Shown here: positions 1-7,113 of the stretch, one piece after another
Numbering within the stretch: the stretch's first letter is position 1
Layout: every line of letters starts with the position of its first letter
Assembly (NCBI GenBank): GCA_947630345.1
Contig: CANRHF010000018.1
Coordinates: forward strand, 1 to 17,806
DNA length: 17,806 bases
Direction of reading: 5' to 3'
Origin: an uncultured Oscillospiraceae bacterium
GTDB lineage: Bacteria; Bacillota; Clostridia; Oscillospirales; Oscillospiraceae
Notes under the pieces: generated by a model
Database searches by the model: none
Seen by the model: the letters and a program-made list of their open reading frames with translations, nothing else
Told to the model about the DNA's origin: nothing
Program-made: the position numbers and the translations under genes

Positions 1-473
1 AATTTCTTCTTGTTGGCGCTGGCTTTGATATGGGTGCCGTCGATGAACACCGCGTTGGTGTCCAGTAGCTTATTGTTAAGCGCCTTGTTGAGGATATGCT
101 CAAATATCTCGCTGGTCAGCTCCTCCGGGAACCGTTTGCAGAACGCGTAGCTTACCGTGGCAAAATGGGGAATGTTATCCAACAGCCCATATCCCAAAAA
201 CCAGCGGTATGCCACATTCACCTGTATATCCCGGTGGGTCTGCCGCAGAGACGGAATCCCATACAAATGCTGGAGCAGCACCATCTTGATAAGCACAACT
301 GGGTCGGTGCCGGGTCTGCCGACGTCGTGACGGTAATACGGATCCAGCCGCTCATACAGCCACTCATAATCCATGACCTTCTCAATCTTCCGTAGAAGAT
401 GGTCTTTGGGCACTAATGCCTCTAAATCCGTAATAACCGGCTCCCGCCGGGAATCTTTCCTCCACTGCTCCAT
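1..473 (-). CDS. IS1182-like family transposase, N-terminal part (runs off left edge)
   Basis: The frame stays open from an ATG at 473-471 to the window edge, giving about 157 residues without a stop. The protein starts MEQWRKDSRREPVITDLEAL, then has a DHLLRKIE segment, DPVVLIKMVLLQHLYG, and near the edge an AVFIDGTHIKASANKKK segment with the first catalytic Asp of a DDE transposase. These are hallmarks of IS1182/IS5-superfamily transposases. The start is supported by AGGGGG seven bases upstream and by a near-consensus promoter at 496-524. The protein is incomplete only because the window ends, so intactness cannot be judged. It lies tail-side of the nucleoside lipoprotein gene and is read in the same direction. 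Confidence 0.85.
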   Translation of the reverse strand, partial: MEQWRKDSRREPVITDLEALVPKDHLLRKIEKVMDYEWLYERLDPYYRHDVGRPGTDPVVLIKMVLLQHLYGIPSLRQTHRDIQVNVAYRWFLGYGLLDNIPHFATVSYAFCKRFPEELTSEIFEHILNKALNNKLLDTNAVFIDGTHIKASANKKK

Positions 474-495
474 TCCAGCACCCCCTGTTGCCTCT

Positions 496-524
496 ATTAT
501 AGCATACTTTTGAAGATTTGAAAA
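496..524 (-). promoter_or_regulatory. Sigma-A-type promoter of the IS1182-like transposase
   Basis: On the minus strand a TTTTCA -35 box (524-519) and a perfect TATAAT -10 box (501-496) are separated by 17 bp. Transcription would start about 15-20 bp before the transposase ATG at 473. Base matches and spacing are seen directly; activity is inferred. Confidence 0.65.
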
Positions 525-541
525 GTTTTTTGACAAGCTGA

Positions 542-569
542 GCAGGGGAAGGCAAACGCCTTCCCCTGC
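542..569 (-). terminator. 12-bp hairpin after the BMP lipoprotein gene
   Basis: A perfect 12-bp inverted repeat (GCAGGGGAAGGC and its complement) with a 4-nt loop begins 15 nt after the lipoprotein stop codon. This is the right place for an intrinsic terminator on the minus strand. The stem is followed by TCAGCTTGTC rather than a clean run of T, so it is either an imperfect terminator or one whose T-tract was displaced by the adjacent IS. Confidence 0.6.
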
Positions 570-584
570 CGGGTGCTATGGAAA

Positions 585-1874
585 TTACTCGATGCTCAGG
601 CTCACGTTGGGGAAGTTCTCGTCCTTCAGACCAGCCTCGTAATCGGCGTCCACAACCAGGGAGCCGTCTTTCAGCTTGGCCATCAGGGTCTCGTACTCGG
701 CCACGGTGTAGTTCTGCATCCTCCAGGAATCGGCGGAGGTGGGCATCCCAACCGCGTCGTCCTTGGCGCCCAGCACGGTGCTGACACCGCCCAGAGCGTC
801 CCACTCGCCGGCGTAGAACTTGTCGCAGGCGAACATAACGGACTCCCGCAGGCCCTTCATGGCGGAGGTGATCACGGTGTCGGAGTCGCCGGCCTGGTCC
901 ACGTCCACGCCGATGACGTAGCCGTCATTGGCAGCGGCAGCGGCAAATGCGGACTGGCACATCTGACCGCCGCAGGAGTAGACCACCTCAGTACCGGCGG
1001 TGTACCAGCCGTTGAGCATGGTCTGCAGCTCGCCGGAAGCGCCGAAGCTGGCGCCGTACTGCCAAGAGTACCGCATCTCCACGTTCACGCCCATTTCAGC
1101 GGCAGCCGCCTGGGCGCCCTGGACAAAGCCGTAGCCGTAACGGCAGCAGGCAGGGTTGGTGCCGCCGCCACCACCGGAGAAGCCCAGCTTGGTGAAGCCT
1201 TCCTTCACGGCAGCGTAGCCCACCAGATAGCCGGCCTGCTCCTCCTGGAAGGAGATGGGGGCGATGTTGGTGAGAATGGGAGAGGTATTCTCCTGACCTT
1301 CAACGGAGGGCTCTTCCTGGATGGGGTAGCCGTCGATGAAGACGAACTTGGTCTCCGGATACTCCAGAGCGGCCCGGCGAAGAGCGGTCTCCTGCAGGAA
1401 GCCGGCGCAGATCACGATCTCGGCGCCGCCGTCCACAGCGGCCTTCATAGCGGTGAACCGATCGTCGTCGGTGGCCTCAGAGCCGTTGGCGGGCTGGTAG
1501 TACTTGTAGGACTTGTTGTGCTCGGTGGCGTAGCGCTTCACGCCTTCCCAAGTGCCCTGGTTGAAGGACTTGTCCTTCAGCTGGCCCACGTCGGTAACAA
1601 AGGCGATGGCGTACTTGCCGTCATCGGACGTCATGGTGTCGTCGATAGCGTCATAGTCGTAGGGCGCCTCGCCCTGGGGTTCGCCACCCTGGGGCTCGCC
1701 GCCCTGGGTGCCCGCGGGCTCGCCGCCCTGGGTGCCTTCGGGGGCCTTGGAGCCCTCAGGCGGGTTGGAGCCCTGAGCGCCGCCGGTGGACTCGGTGCCG
1801 CCGGCAGGGCCGCAAGCGGCCAGCAGGCCCATGACCATGATCGCCGCCAGGATCAGTGCGATGATCTTTTTCAT
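585..1874 (-). CDS. BMP-family (PnrA-like) nucleoside-binding lipoprotein of an ABC importer
   Basis: This is a 429-residue extracytoplasmic solute-binding lipoprotein. The ATG at 1874 is chosen over longer upstream frames because AGGAGG sits seven bases before it and it begins a classic lipoprotein signal (MKKIIALILAAIMVMG, then LLAAC), giving a lipid-modified Cys21. A Gly/Glu/Pro/Gln-rich linker with GGEP-type repeats (about residues 22-70) precedes the BMP/PnrA fold, with IAFVTDVGQLKDKSFNQG at its start and later GAEIVICAGF and KFVFIDGYP. BMP proteins bind purine or other nucleosides for ABC import, and the neighbouring deoxynucleoside genes fit that ligand. It sits 159 nt downstream of cdd with its own promoter and a palindromic operator candidate. 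The ATPase and permease partners are not in the window; an IS begins just beyond the gene. The family is clear; the exact ligand is inferred. Confidence 0.92.
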   Translation of the reverse strand: MKKIIALILAAIMVMGLLAACGPAGGTESTGGAQGSNPPEGSKAPEGTQGGEPAGTQGGEPQGGEPQGEAPYDYDAIDDTMTSDDGKYAIAFVTDVGQLKDKSFNQGTWEGVKRYATEHNKSYKYYQPANGSEATDDDRFTAMKAAVDGGAEIVICAGFLQETALRRAALEYPETKFVFIDGYPIQEEPSVEGQENTSPILTNIAPISFQEEQAGYLVGYAAVKEGFTKLGFSGGGGGTNPACCRYGYGFVQGAQAAAAEMGVNVEMRYSWQYGASFGASGELQTMLNGWYTAGTEVVYSCGGQMCQSAFAAAAANDGYVIGVDVDQAGDSDTVITSAMKGLRESVMFACDKFYAGEWDALGGVSTVLGAKDDAVGMPTSADSWRMQNYTVAEYETLMAKLKDGSLVVDADYEAGLKDENFPNVSLSIE

Positions 1875-1905
1875 TCTTTTTCCTCCTGTTTTAATTTGAT
1901 TTTTA

Positions 1906-1923
1906 GGCATTGGTTCCAATGCC
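1906..1923. promoter_or_regulatory. Perfect 18-bp palindrome, operator candidate for the BMP lipoprotein gene
   Basis: GGCATTGG and CCAATGCC flank a 2-bp centre with no mismatch. The site lies just downstream of the -10 box of the lipoprotein promoter, covering roughly +1 to +20, where a bound repressor would block initiation or early elongation. The 2-nt centre argues more for a dimeric protein-binding site than an RNA hairpin, though a 7-bp stem with a 4-nt loop could also form. The binding protein is unknown. Confidence 0.55.
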
Positions 1924-1929
1924 GAGCCT

Positions 1930-1959
1930 ATTGTGACATATTTTTGGAAAAAAATCAAC
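1930..1959 (-). promoter_or_regulatory. Promoter of the BMP lipoprotein gene
   Basis: On the minus strand TTGATT (1959-1954) and CACAAT (1935-1930) are separated by 18 bp that include a long T-run. The promoter lies in the 159-nt gap after cdd, so the lipoprotein can be expressed independently of the tdk-deo-cdd operon. It is followed at once by the palindrome at 1906-1923. Confidence 0.6.
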
Positions 1960-2033
1960 CGGTTTGCGCATCTTTTGTAGAAACGCACAACTCTATCGGG
2001 AAAAACTGGCCATTTTGCCGCCAATATTTCACT

Positions 2034-2444
2034 TTAGCGCATATACTTTTCCGCCTGGAAGCCCCCGGGCAGCAGCTCGGCAAGGGTCTTTTTTTGCCAG
2101 CCCTCCGGGCCTCCGTCCAGGTAAATGACAAAATCGTCCCCGCAAAATTCCCGCATCACCTGGCGGCACACCCCGCAGGGCGGGAAGAAGCCGGTAAGCG
2201 CCCCGTCCTTCCCGCCGCAGACGGCGATGGCGGTAAACGCCCGCTTCCCGTCGTACACCGCCTTAAAAAAGGCGGCGCGCTCGGCGCAGACCGTGGGGGT
2301 ATAGGTGGCGTTTTCAATATTGCAGCCCTGGTACACCGTCCCGTCGGCGCACAGCAGCGCCGCCCCCACCTGATAGTGGGAGTAGGGGGCGTAGGCGTGG
2401 GTCATGGCCTCCCGGGCCAGGCGGATCAGCTCCTCCGGCGACAT
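2034..2444 (-). CDS. cdd: Cytidine deaminase
   Basis: A 136-residue cytosolic zinc enzyme that deaminates cytidine and deoxycytidine to uridine and deoxyuridine. The tetrameric-type zinc site is intact: Cys53 and catalytic Glu55 in TVCAERAAFF, and Cys90 and Cys93 in PPCGVCRQV. NIENATY and AYAPYSHYQVGAA are typical substrate-pocket segments. Length matches the short Gram-positive class. The ATG at 2444 is chosen because AGGAGG lies seven bases upstream; the longer open frame beyond it belongs to deoB sequence read in another frame. The stop of deoB lies 13 nt upstream and its TAA runs into the cdd ribosome binding site, suggesting coupled translation. It is the last gene of the tdk-deo operon before the lipoprotein promoter. 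Confidence 0.95.
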   Translation of the reverse strand: MSPEELIRLAREAMTHAYAPYSHYQVGAALLCADGTVYQGCNIENATYTPTVCAERAAFFKAVYDGKRAFTAIAVCGGKDGALTGFFPPCGVCRQVMREFCGDDFVIYLDGGPEGWQKKTLAELLPGGFQAEKYMR

Positions 2445-2457
2445 GGCGCTCCCTCCT

Positions 2458-3621
2458 TTAGAGAATTTGCCCGGCGAAGCTGACCCCCGGCGTGTCCAGC
2501 TTGATCCCCAGCAGCTCCGCCGCCGTGGCGGCGATGGCGGCAAAGGTGGGCAGGGTGCCCAGGTTGACCGGCCGGACCTTTTGCCCCAGGACCAGCAGGG
2601 GCACATACTCCCGGGTGTGGTCCGTGGTGGCGGTGTAGGCCGGGTCGCAGCCGTGGTCCGCCGTGATCATCACCGCGTCCTCCGGCCCCAGCTTGGCCAG
2701 GAATTTGGGCAGCCACCGGTCGAATTCCGTCAGGGCCTTGGCGTATCCGTCGATGTCCCGCCGGTGGCCGTAGAGCATATCAAAGTCCACCAGATTCACA
2801 AAGCACAGCCCATGAAAATCCCGGTCCGCGTAGGCTAGGGTCTTTTCCAGTCCGTCGGTATTGCCCTTGGTGTAGACATGCTCGGTGATCCCCGCCCCGG
2901 CGAAAATGTCGAAAATCTTCCCCACGGCGATGGAGTCCATCCCCGCTCCCTTCACCGCGTCCAGCAGGGTGGCCTTCGGCGGCTCCAGGGAGAAGTCGTG
3001 GCGGTTGGTGGTGCGGTAATACTGCCCGTTTTCCCCCAGGAAGGGCCGGGCGATCACCCGCCCCACCCCGTGCTTGCCGGTGAGAATTTTCCGGGCGATG
3101 CGGCAGTCCTCGTAGAGCTCCTCCAGAGGCACCACCTGCTCATGGGCGGCGATCTGGAACACGGAGTCGGCGGAGGTGTACACGATCAGATCCCCGGTGC
3201 GAACGTGCTCGTCGCCGTAGGCGTTGATCACCTCGGTGCCGGACCAGGGGGCGTTGGCCAGGGTGCCCCGGTGGGTGGCCGCCCGGAAGGGGGCCAGTAC
3301 CTCCTCAGGAAAGCCCTTGGGATAGGTGGGCAGGGGCTCCGGGGACACCACCCCGGCGATCTCCCAGTGGCCGATGGTGGTGTCCTTGCCCATGGAGGCC
3401 TCCGTCAGCCGGGCCACGGCGGCGGCAGGCGCTTCCGTCCGGCCCAAAAAGTCCAGGCCGTCCACATTCCCCAGGCCGGCGGCCTGGAGATTGGGAATAT
3501 TCAGCTCCTTGGACGTGGCGCAGGAGCGGAGGGTGTTCACCCCCACGTCCCCAAAAGCCGGGGCGTCCGGCATGGCCCCCGCGCCGCAGGAGTCCAGCAC
3601 GATCAGGAATAGCCGCTTCAT
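2458..3621 (-). CDS. deoB: Phosphopentomutase
   Basis: A 387-residue enzyme that interconverts (deoxy)ribose-1-phosphate and (deoxy)ribose-5-phosphate, linking nucleoside phosphorolysis to the DeoC aldolase step. It belongs to the alkaline phosphatase superfamily with two Mn ions. The N-terminal metal motif is LIVLDSCGAGAMPDA (about residues 6-20), the phosphorylated Thr lies in GKDTTIGHWE (about 78-87), and C-terminal metal ligands are in TADHGCDPAY and TTDHTREYVP. Length is normal for DeoB. The start follows a GGAGGGG site inside the end of deoD, and only 3 nt separate the two genes, so they are co-transcribed and probably translationally coupled. Confidence 0.97.
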   Translation of the reverse strand: MKRLFLIVLDSCGAGAMPDAPAFGDVGVNTLRSCATSKELNIPNLQAAGLGNVDGLDFLGRTEAPAAAVARLTEASMGKDTTIGHWEIAGVVSPEPLPTYPKGFPEEVLAPFRAATHRGTLANAPWSGTEVINAYGDEHVRTGDLIVYTSADSVFQIAAHEQVVPLEELYEDCRIARKILTGKHGVGRVIARPFLGENGQYYRTTNRHDFSLEPPKATLLDAVKGAGMDSIAVGKIFDIFAGAGITEHVYTKGNTDGLEKTLAYADRDFHGLCFVNLVDFDMLYGHRRDIDGYAKALTEFDRWLPKFLAKLGPEDAVMITADHGCDPAYTATTDHTREYVPLLVLGQKVRPVNLGTLPTFAAIAATAAELLGIKLDTPGVSFAGQIL

Positions 3622-3624
3622 TTC

Positions 3625-4371
3625 TTATTTCCCCTCCATGGCCGCCGCCACGTCCAGGGCCACCTTCATCATGGTGGTGAAGGCGTTCTGCCGCTCGGCG
3701 GAGGTGGTCTCCTCCCCGGTGAGGACGTGGTCCGAAATGGTGCAGATGCACAGCGCCCGCTTGCCGTACCGGGCGGCGTTCATGTACAGAGCGGCAGCCT
3801 CCATCTCCAGGGCCATGACGCCCATTTTTTTAAGGCCATACACGCTGTCCAGCCCCGCCGGGACCCCCTCGTGATCGCCGTAGAACACGTCGGAGGAGTT
3901 GACGTTGCCCACATGGTAAGTAGCCCCATTTCCCTCGGCGGCCTTCACGGCGGCGGACAGCAGCTCGTAGGAGGCGATGGGGGCGAAGGTGCCGGGCAGA
4001 TGGAACTGGCTGGCAAAATTGGAGTCGGTGCAGGCGCCCATGGCCAGCACCAGATCATACAGGTGGATATTCTCCTGGATGGCCCCGGCGGAGCCCACCC
4101 GGATGATGTTCTCCACGCCGTAGCCGTTGTACAGCTCGTGGGAATAGATGCCGATGGCGGGGATGCCCATGCCGGAGGCCATGACGGACACCTTGACGCC
4201 CTTATAGTACCCCGTGTGGCCCTGGACGCCCCGGACGTTGTTCACCAGCACCGGGTTTTCCAGGAAAGTTTCCGCAATGGTTTTGGCCCGGAGGGGGTCG
4301 CCGGGCATGAGGACGGTCTTGCCGAAGTCCCCGGGCTTGGCTTCGATATGGGGCGTGGGGGTAGTTAACAT
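3625..4371 (-). CDS. deoD: DeoD-type purine nucleoside phosphorylase
   Basis: A 248-residue enzyme that splits purine (deoxy)nucleosides with phosphate into base and (deoxy)ribose-1-phosphate. Hexameric DeoD signatures are present: MPGDPLRAK (22-30) for phosphate binding, RVGSAGA (91-97), ALEMEAAALY (187-196) for ribose binding, and the catalytic Asp in TISDHVLTGE (211-220). Start: AGGAGG lies seven bases before the ATG at 4371. It sits 28 nt after deoC and 3 nt before deoB. Its product is the substrate of the DeoB encoded next to it. Nothing in it looks degraded. Confidence 0.97.
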   Translation of the reverse strand: MLTTPTPHIEAKPGDFGKTVLMPGDPLRAKTIAETFLENPVLVNNVRGVQGHTGYYKGVKVSVMASGMGIPAIGIYSHELYNGYGVENIIRVGSAGAIQENIHLYDLVLAMGACTDSNFASQFHLPGTFAPIASYELLSAAVKAAEGNGATYHVGNVNSSDVFYGDHEGVPAGLDSVYGLKKMGVMALEMEAAALYMNAARYGKRALCICTISDHVLTGEETTSAERQNAFTTMMKVALDVAAAMEGK

Positions 4372-4399
4372 AATATTTCCTCCTTCAATTTTCCGAATT

Positions 4400-5068
4400 T
4401 TAGTAGCTTCCGTCGTTTTTCAGGCCCTTGGCAATTTTCACGATCCGGGAAGTCCCCAGGCGGGAGGCCCCCAGCTGGATGAATTTTTCCGCGTCGTCCA
4501 GGCTGGAGATGCCTCCGGCGGCCTTGATCTTCACATTGGGGCCGATGTGCTTGGCAAACAGCTCCACGTCGTGGAAGGTGGCCCCGGCCTTGGAAAAGCC
4601 GGTGGAGGTCTTGATGTAGTCCGCGCCGGACTCGGTAACCGCCTGGCACAGGGCGATCTTCTCCTCGTCGGTAAGCAGGCACGTCTCGATGATGACCTTC
4701 AGGAGCTTTCCTCCGCAGGCCCTCTTCACGGCGGCGATCTCGTCCCGGACCGCGTCGTACTTCCGGTCCTTCACCCAGCCCAGGTTGATGACCATGTCCA
4801 CCTCGTCGGCTCCGTTTTCCACGGCGTCGGCGGCCATGAAGCACTTGGCCTTGGTGGTGGCGTAGCCGTTGGGGAAGCCGATGACGGTGCAGATGGGCAG
4901 CTTCTCCCCCACATAGGCCTTGGCCTGGGCAACATAGGACGCCGGGATGCACACCGAGGCGGTGTGATAGGTCATGCCGTCGTCGCACAATGCCCGGATC
5001 TCCTCCCAGGTCGCGGTCTGGGACAGCAGGGTGTGGTCGCATTTGGACAGAATTTCAGACAGTTCCAT
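4400..5068 (-). CDS. deoC: Deoxyribose-phosphate aldolase
   Basis: A 222-residue class I aldolase that splits 2-deoxyribose-5-phosphate into glyceraldehyde-3-phosphate and acetaldehyde, the exit of deoxynucleoside breakdown into glycolysis. The Schiff-base Lys153 is in YIKTSTGFSK, and the supporting catalytic residues are Asp91 in ADEVDMVINLG and Lys182 in KIKAAGGISS. Two ATGs are six bases apart (5074 and 5068). The AGGAG site is only one base from the first but seven from the second, so I choose 5068; the alternative adds Met-Lys. It lies about 45 nt after tdk and 28 nt before deoD in the same operon. Length is typical for the short Gram-positive form. Confidence 0.95.
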   Translation of the reverse strand: MELSEILSKCDHTLLSQTATWEEIRALCDDGMTYHTASVCIPASYVAQAKAYVGEKLPICTVIGFPNGYATTKAKCFMAADAVENGADEVDMVINLGWVKDRKYDAVRDEIAAVKRACGGKLLKVIIETCLLTDEEKIALCQAVTESGADYIKTSTGFSKAGATFHDVELFAKHIGPNVKIKAAGGISSLDDAEKFIQLGASRLGTSRIVKIAKGLKNDGSY

Positions 5069-5113
5069 TTTCATTCTCCTTTATTCGTATTTCTTTTATA
5101 ACGCTTTTGTTGG

Positions 5114-5734
5114 TCAAAGAGGGATCGGCTCCCCCATGCCGTGGAGCTTGATTCGCTTGCCCTCCCGGATGCCTCGGACCCAGCACTTGTGGCACATGGC
5201 GATATAGCTGTCGTTGCCCCCCAGCAGGAGCTGGGCCCCTTCCGTGACGATCTTACCGTCGGCGCCGATCCGGGCGTTGACCGTGGCCTTAGCCCCGCAG
5301 TCGCAGATGGTCTTGATCTCCTGGATGGTGTCCGCCACCTCCATCAGCCGCCGGCTCCCGGCAAAAAGATGGCACTGGAAGTCCGTCCGCAGGCCGAAGC
5401 ACATCACCGGCACGTTGAAATCGTCCACAATGGCCCGGAGCTGGTCCACCTGATCCTCCATCAAAAACTGGCACTCGTCCACAATGATCACGTCGCAGCG
5501 GCCCAGCTGATCGGCCTGGAACCGGGCGTACACGTCCCCCTCCGGGGGCAGGATCTCCACCTCCGCCTCCAGTCCGATCCGGCTGCGCAGGCGGCTGGCC
5601 CCGTCCCGCACGTCGGCGCTGGGCTTGATGAGCCAGACCTTCAGCTCGTTTTCCTCGTAGTTGTATTTGGTGATCAGGGCCTGGGCGGTTTTGCTGGAGC
5701 CCATGGCCCCGTATTTGAAATAGAGCTTTGCCAA
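5114..5734 (-). CDS. tdk: Thymidine kinase, type II
   Basis: A 206-residue kinase that phosphorylates thymidine (and deoxyuridine) for salvage. The P-loop is KYGAMGSSKTAQAL (7-20), a variant of the usual GxMxSGKS loop, with Ser where Gly is normal. The catalytic Glu87 is in IIVDECQFL. The zinc-binding lasso is formed by CDCG (about 148-151) and CHKC near residue 187. The start is a TTG at 5734-5732, giving (M)AKLYFKYG: GGAGG lies seven bases upstream, whereas ATG starts further up lie in the promoter. It is the first gene of the operon, 28 bp from the -10 box. Position and function fit coordinated use of deoxynucleosides with deoCDB and cdd. Confidence 0.93.
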   Translation of the reverse strand: MAKLYFKYGAMGSSKTAQALITKYNYEENELKVWLIKPSADVRDGASRLRSRIGLEAEVEILPPEGDVYARFQADQLGRCDVIIVDECQFLMEDQVDQLRAIVDDFNVPVMCFGLRTDFQCHLFAGSRRLMEVADTIQEIKTICDCGAKATVNARIGADGKIVTEGAQLLLGGNDSYIAMCHKCWVRGIREGKRIKLHGMGEPIPL

Positions 5735-5762
5735 AGAGAGTCCTCCCTTTTTATTTTTCACC

Positions 5763-5791
5763 ATTATAACGGATTTTCCCGGAATATGCAA
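5763..5791 (-). promoter_or_regulatory. Promoter of the tdk-deoC-deoD-deoB-cdd operon
   Basis: On the minus strand TTGCAT (5791-5786) and a perfect TATAAT (5768-5763) are 17 bp apart. Transcription would start near 5755, about 20 bp before the TTG start of tdk. It is the only obvious promoter before the operon and points away from the zinc-ribbon gene promoter at 5856-5884, with 64 bp between the two -35 boxes. Confidence 0.75.
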
Positions 5792-5855
5792 GCCCGTTTT
5801 AGATAAAATACTCAAATGTGCAAGCATTCCTGCTTTCATACAAGAAAATGGGGGC

Positions 5856-5884
5856 TTGAGTCCGCCCCGTTTTTCTGCTACAAT
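5856..5884 (+). promoter_or_regulatory. Promoter of the zinc-ribbon / AAA+ / VWA unit
   Basis: TTGAGT (5856-5861) and TACAAT (5879-5884) are separated by exactly 17 bp. The predicted transcript would start near 5891, leaving only about 13 nt before the ATG at 5904, just enough for the AGAGGTGA ribosome binding site. Confidence 0.65.
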
Positions 5885-5903
5885 AGGGCAAGAGGTGAAC
5901 GAG

Positions 5904-6176
5904 ATGATTTTGGAAGGCTGTCAGGGGAAAAAGGGCCCCCAAATCCTGGAAAAGACCTGCCCCCGGTGCGGGGAAACGGTGGAGCTGCTCTCCACCGATC
6001 TGTCCGTTTCATGCGGCAACTGCGGAGAGACGGTTTACAGCGATCTCATGGACTGCGCCCAGCGGTGCCCCAAAGCCCGGGAATGCCTGGGAGAAAAGGC
6101 CTACGAGCAGATGTCCGCCGCCCGGGATGCCTGGCGGCGGGAGCGGCTCCGGCTCCAAGAATCCGACGAATGGTGA
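5904..6176 (+). CDS. Small eight-cysteine zinc-ribbon protein
   Basis: A 90-residue protein that I do not recognise as a named family. Two CxxC pairs (CPRC at 19-22, CGNC at 37-40) form a predicted zinc ribbon. They are followed by C-x3-C-x5-C (51, 55, 61) in the segment DCAQRCPKARECLG; a further Cys is at 6. The tail is rich in Arg and Glu and likely helical. No signal peptide or membrane segment is visible, so it should be cytosolic. The ATG at 5904 is chosen because AGAGGTGA precedes it and the promoter -10 ends at 5884; a longer frame from 5856 would begin inside the promoter. It lies 10 nt before the AAA+ gene, so the two are surely co-transcribed. It may be a metal-binding or substrate-adaptor partner of the AAA+/VWA pair; that is inference. 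Confidence 0.85.
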   Translation: MILEGCQGKKGPQILEKTCPRCGETVELLSTDLSVSCGNCGETVYSDLMDCAQRCPKARECLGEKAYEQMSAARDAWRRERLRLQESDEW

Positions 6177-6186
6177 GGTGAACGGG

Positions 6187-7113
6187 ATGAAACAGGAAAT
6201 TCACGCCTATTTGACCGACCAAGGCGTCTCGGAGGAGCTGATCCGGGAGGCGGCGGCCTTCCGGGAACGGTATCCGGTGGAGCCGGAGTTTGCCGGGCGG
6301 GTGGAGGTCCCCGCCATGCCCTTTTTAGGAAAGGACACCCTGGAAATGGCCATGGCAGGGCTACTCCAGGGGGAGAATCTGCTGCTGTGCGGCGGGAAGG
6401 CCACGGGAAAGAACGTGCTGTGCCAGACCCTGTCCTGGGTCTTCGGCCGGCCGGCCTTCGACATTTCCTGCCACATCCATACGGACAGCGCCTCCCTCAT
6501 CGGCACCGACACCTTCCGGGACAATCAGGTGGAATTTCGGAAGGGCCCGGTGACGCTCTGCGCCCAGGTTGGGGGTTTCGGGGTGCTGGACGAGATCAAC
6601 ATGGCGAAAAACGACGCCGTTTCCGTTCTCCACGCCGCCCTGGACCACCGGCGGCGGATCGACGTGCCCGGCTATCAGCGAATCCCCCTGCACCCTGCCG
6701 CCCGGTTCCTGGCCACCATGAACCTGGGCTATGCCGGCACCCGGGAGCTGAACGAGGCCCTGGTGTCCCGGTTCCTGGTGGTGGACATGCCCCCGCTCCA
6801 AAAAGAAACGCTGGAGGACCTGCTGCGGCGGTACTTCCCGGATATGAAGGATCCGGCGCTAGAGCAGTTTTCCGGGCTGTTTCTGGACCTCCAGCGGAAA
6901 GCCGGAAACGGGGAAATCTCCACCAAGGCCCTGGATCTGCGGGGCATGATCGGCGGGATCCGCGCCATCCGCTCCGGCCTCCGGCCCAGCCTCGCCATCC
7001 GCATGGGGGTGCTGAACAAGAGCTTCGACAGCTTTGAAAAGGAAATTTTGGAAGACGCGGCCAACACCCGCATCCCCGCCGGCTGGGGCCGGGAGGACGT
7101 CTTTGGAGGGTAG
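6187..7113 (+). CDS. MoxR/CbbQ-like AAA+ ATPase
   Basis: A 308-residue AAA+ ATPase of the AAA_5 / MoxR type. Walker A is GGKATGKN (69-76), unusual in ending in Asn where Ser/Thr is normal. Walker B is GVLDEIN (132-138), sensor 1 lies in FLATMNLGYAGT (174-185), and the arginine finger is probably Arg195 in ALVSRFLVVD. A helical lid follows, with KALDLRGMIGGIRAI. Family members (CbbQ, NirQ/NorQ, MoxR) form ring motors that work with a VWA partner to activate or load metal cofactors into a target enzyme. The start at 6187 follows GAGGTGAACGGG; an upstream ATG at 6127 lies inside the zinc-ribbon gene. Its end overlaps the VWA start by 11 nt, a sign of coupled translation. Confidence 0.9.
   Translation: MKQEIHAYLTDQGVSEELIREAAAFRERYPVEPEFAGRVEVPAMPFLGKDTLEMAMAGLLQGENLLLCGGKATGKNVLCQTLSWVFGRPAFDISCHIHTDSASLIGTDTFRDNQVEFRKGPVTLCAQVGGFGVLDEINMAKNDAVSVLHAALDHRRRIDVPGYQRIPLHPAARFLATMNLGYAGTRELNEALVSRFLVVDMPPLQKETLEDLLRRYFPDMKDPALEQFSGLFLDLQRKAGNGEISTKALDLRGMIGGIRAIRSGLRPSLAIRMGVLNKSFDSFEKEILEDAANTRIPAGWGREDVFGG

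Larger units (their letters stand above)
1..541 (-). mobile_element. IS1182-type insertion sequence, one end only
   Basis: The transposase reading frame and its promoter show that one end of an insertion sequence lies here; the rest is beyond the left edge. The right boundary is not defined, because the matching terminal inverted repeat is not in view. I place it loosely between the promoter (524) and the hairpin that follows the lipoprotein gene (starting at 542). Family assignment is from the protein. Confidence 0.5.

Noticed and set aside
573..2483. A 636-codon plus-strand open frame opposite the lipoprotein and cdd genes
   Set aside because: It is antisense to two clearly identified genes, is Gly/Val/His-rich as expected of a GC-rich shadow frame, and has no ribosome binding site.
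5856..5903. Upstream extension of the zinc-ribbon protein
   Set aside because: It would begin within the promoter and bypass a good ribosome binding site before 5904.
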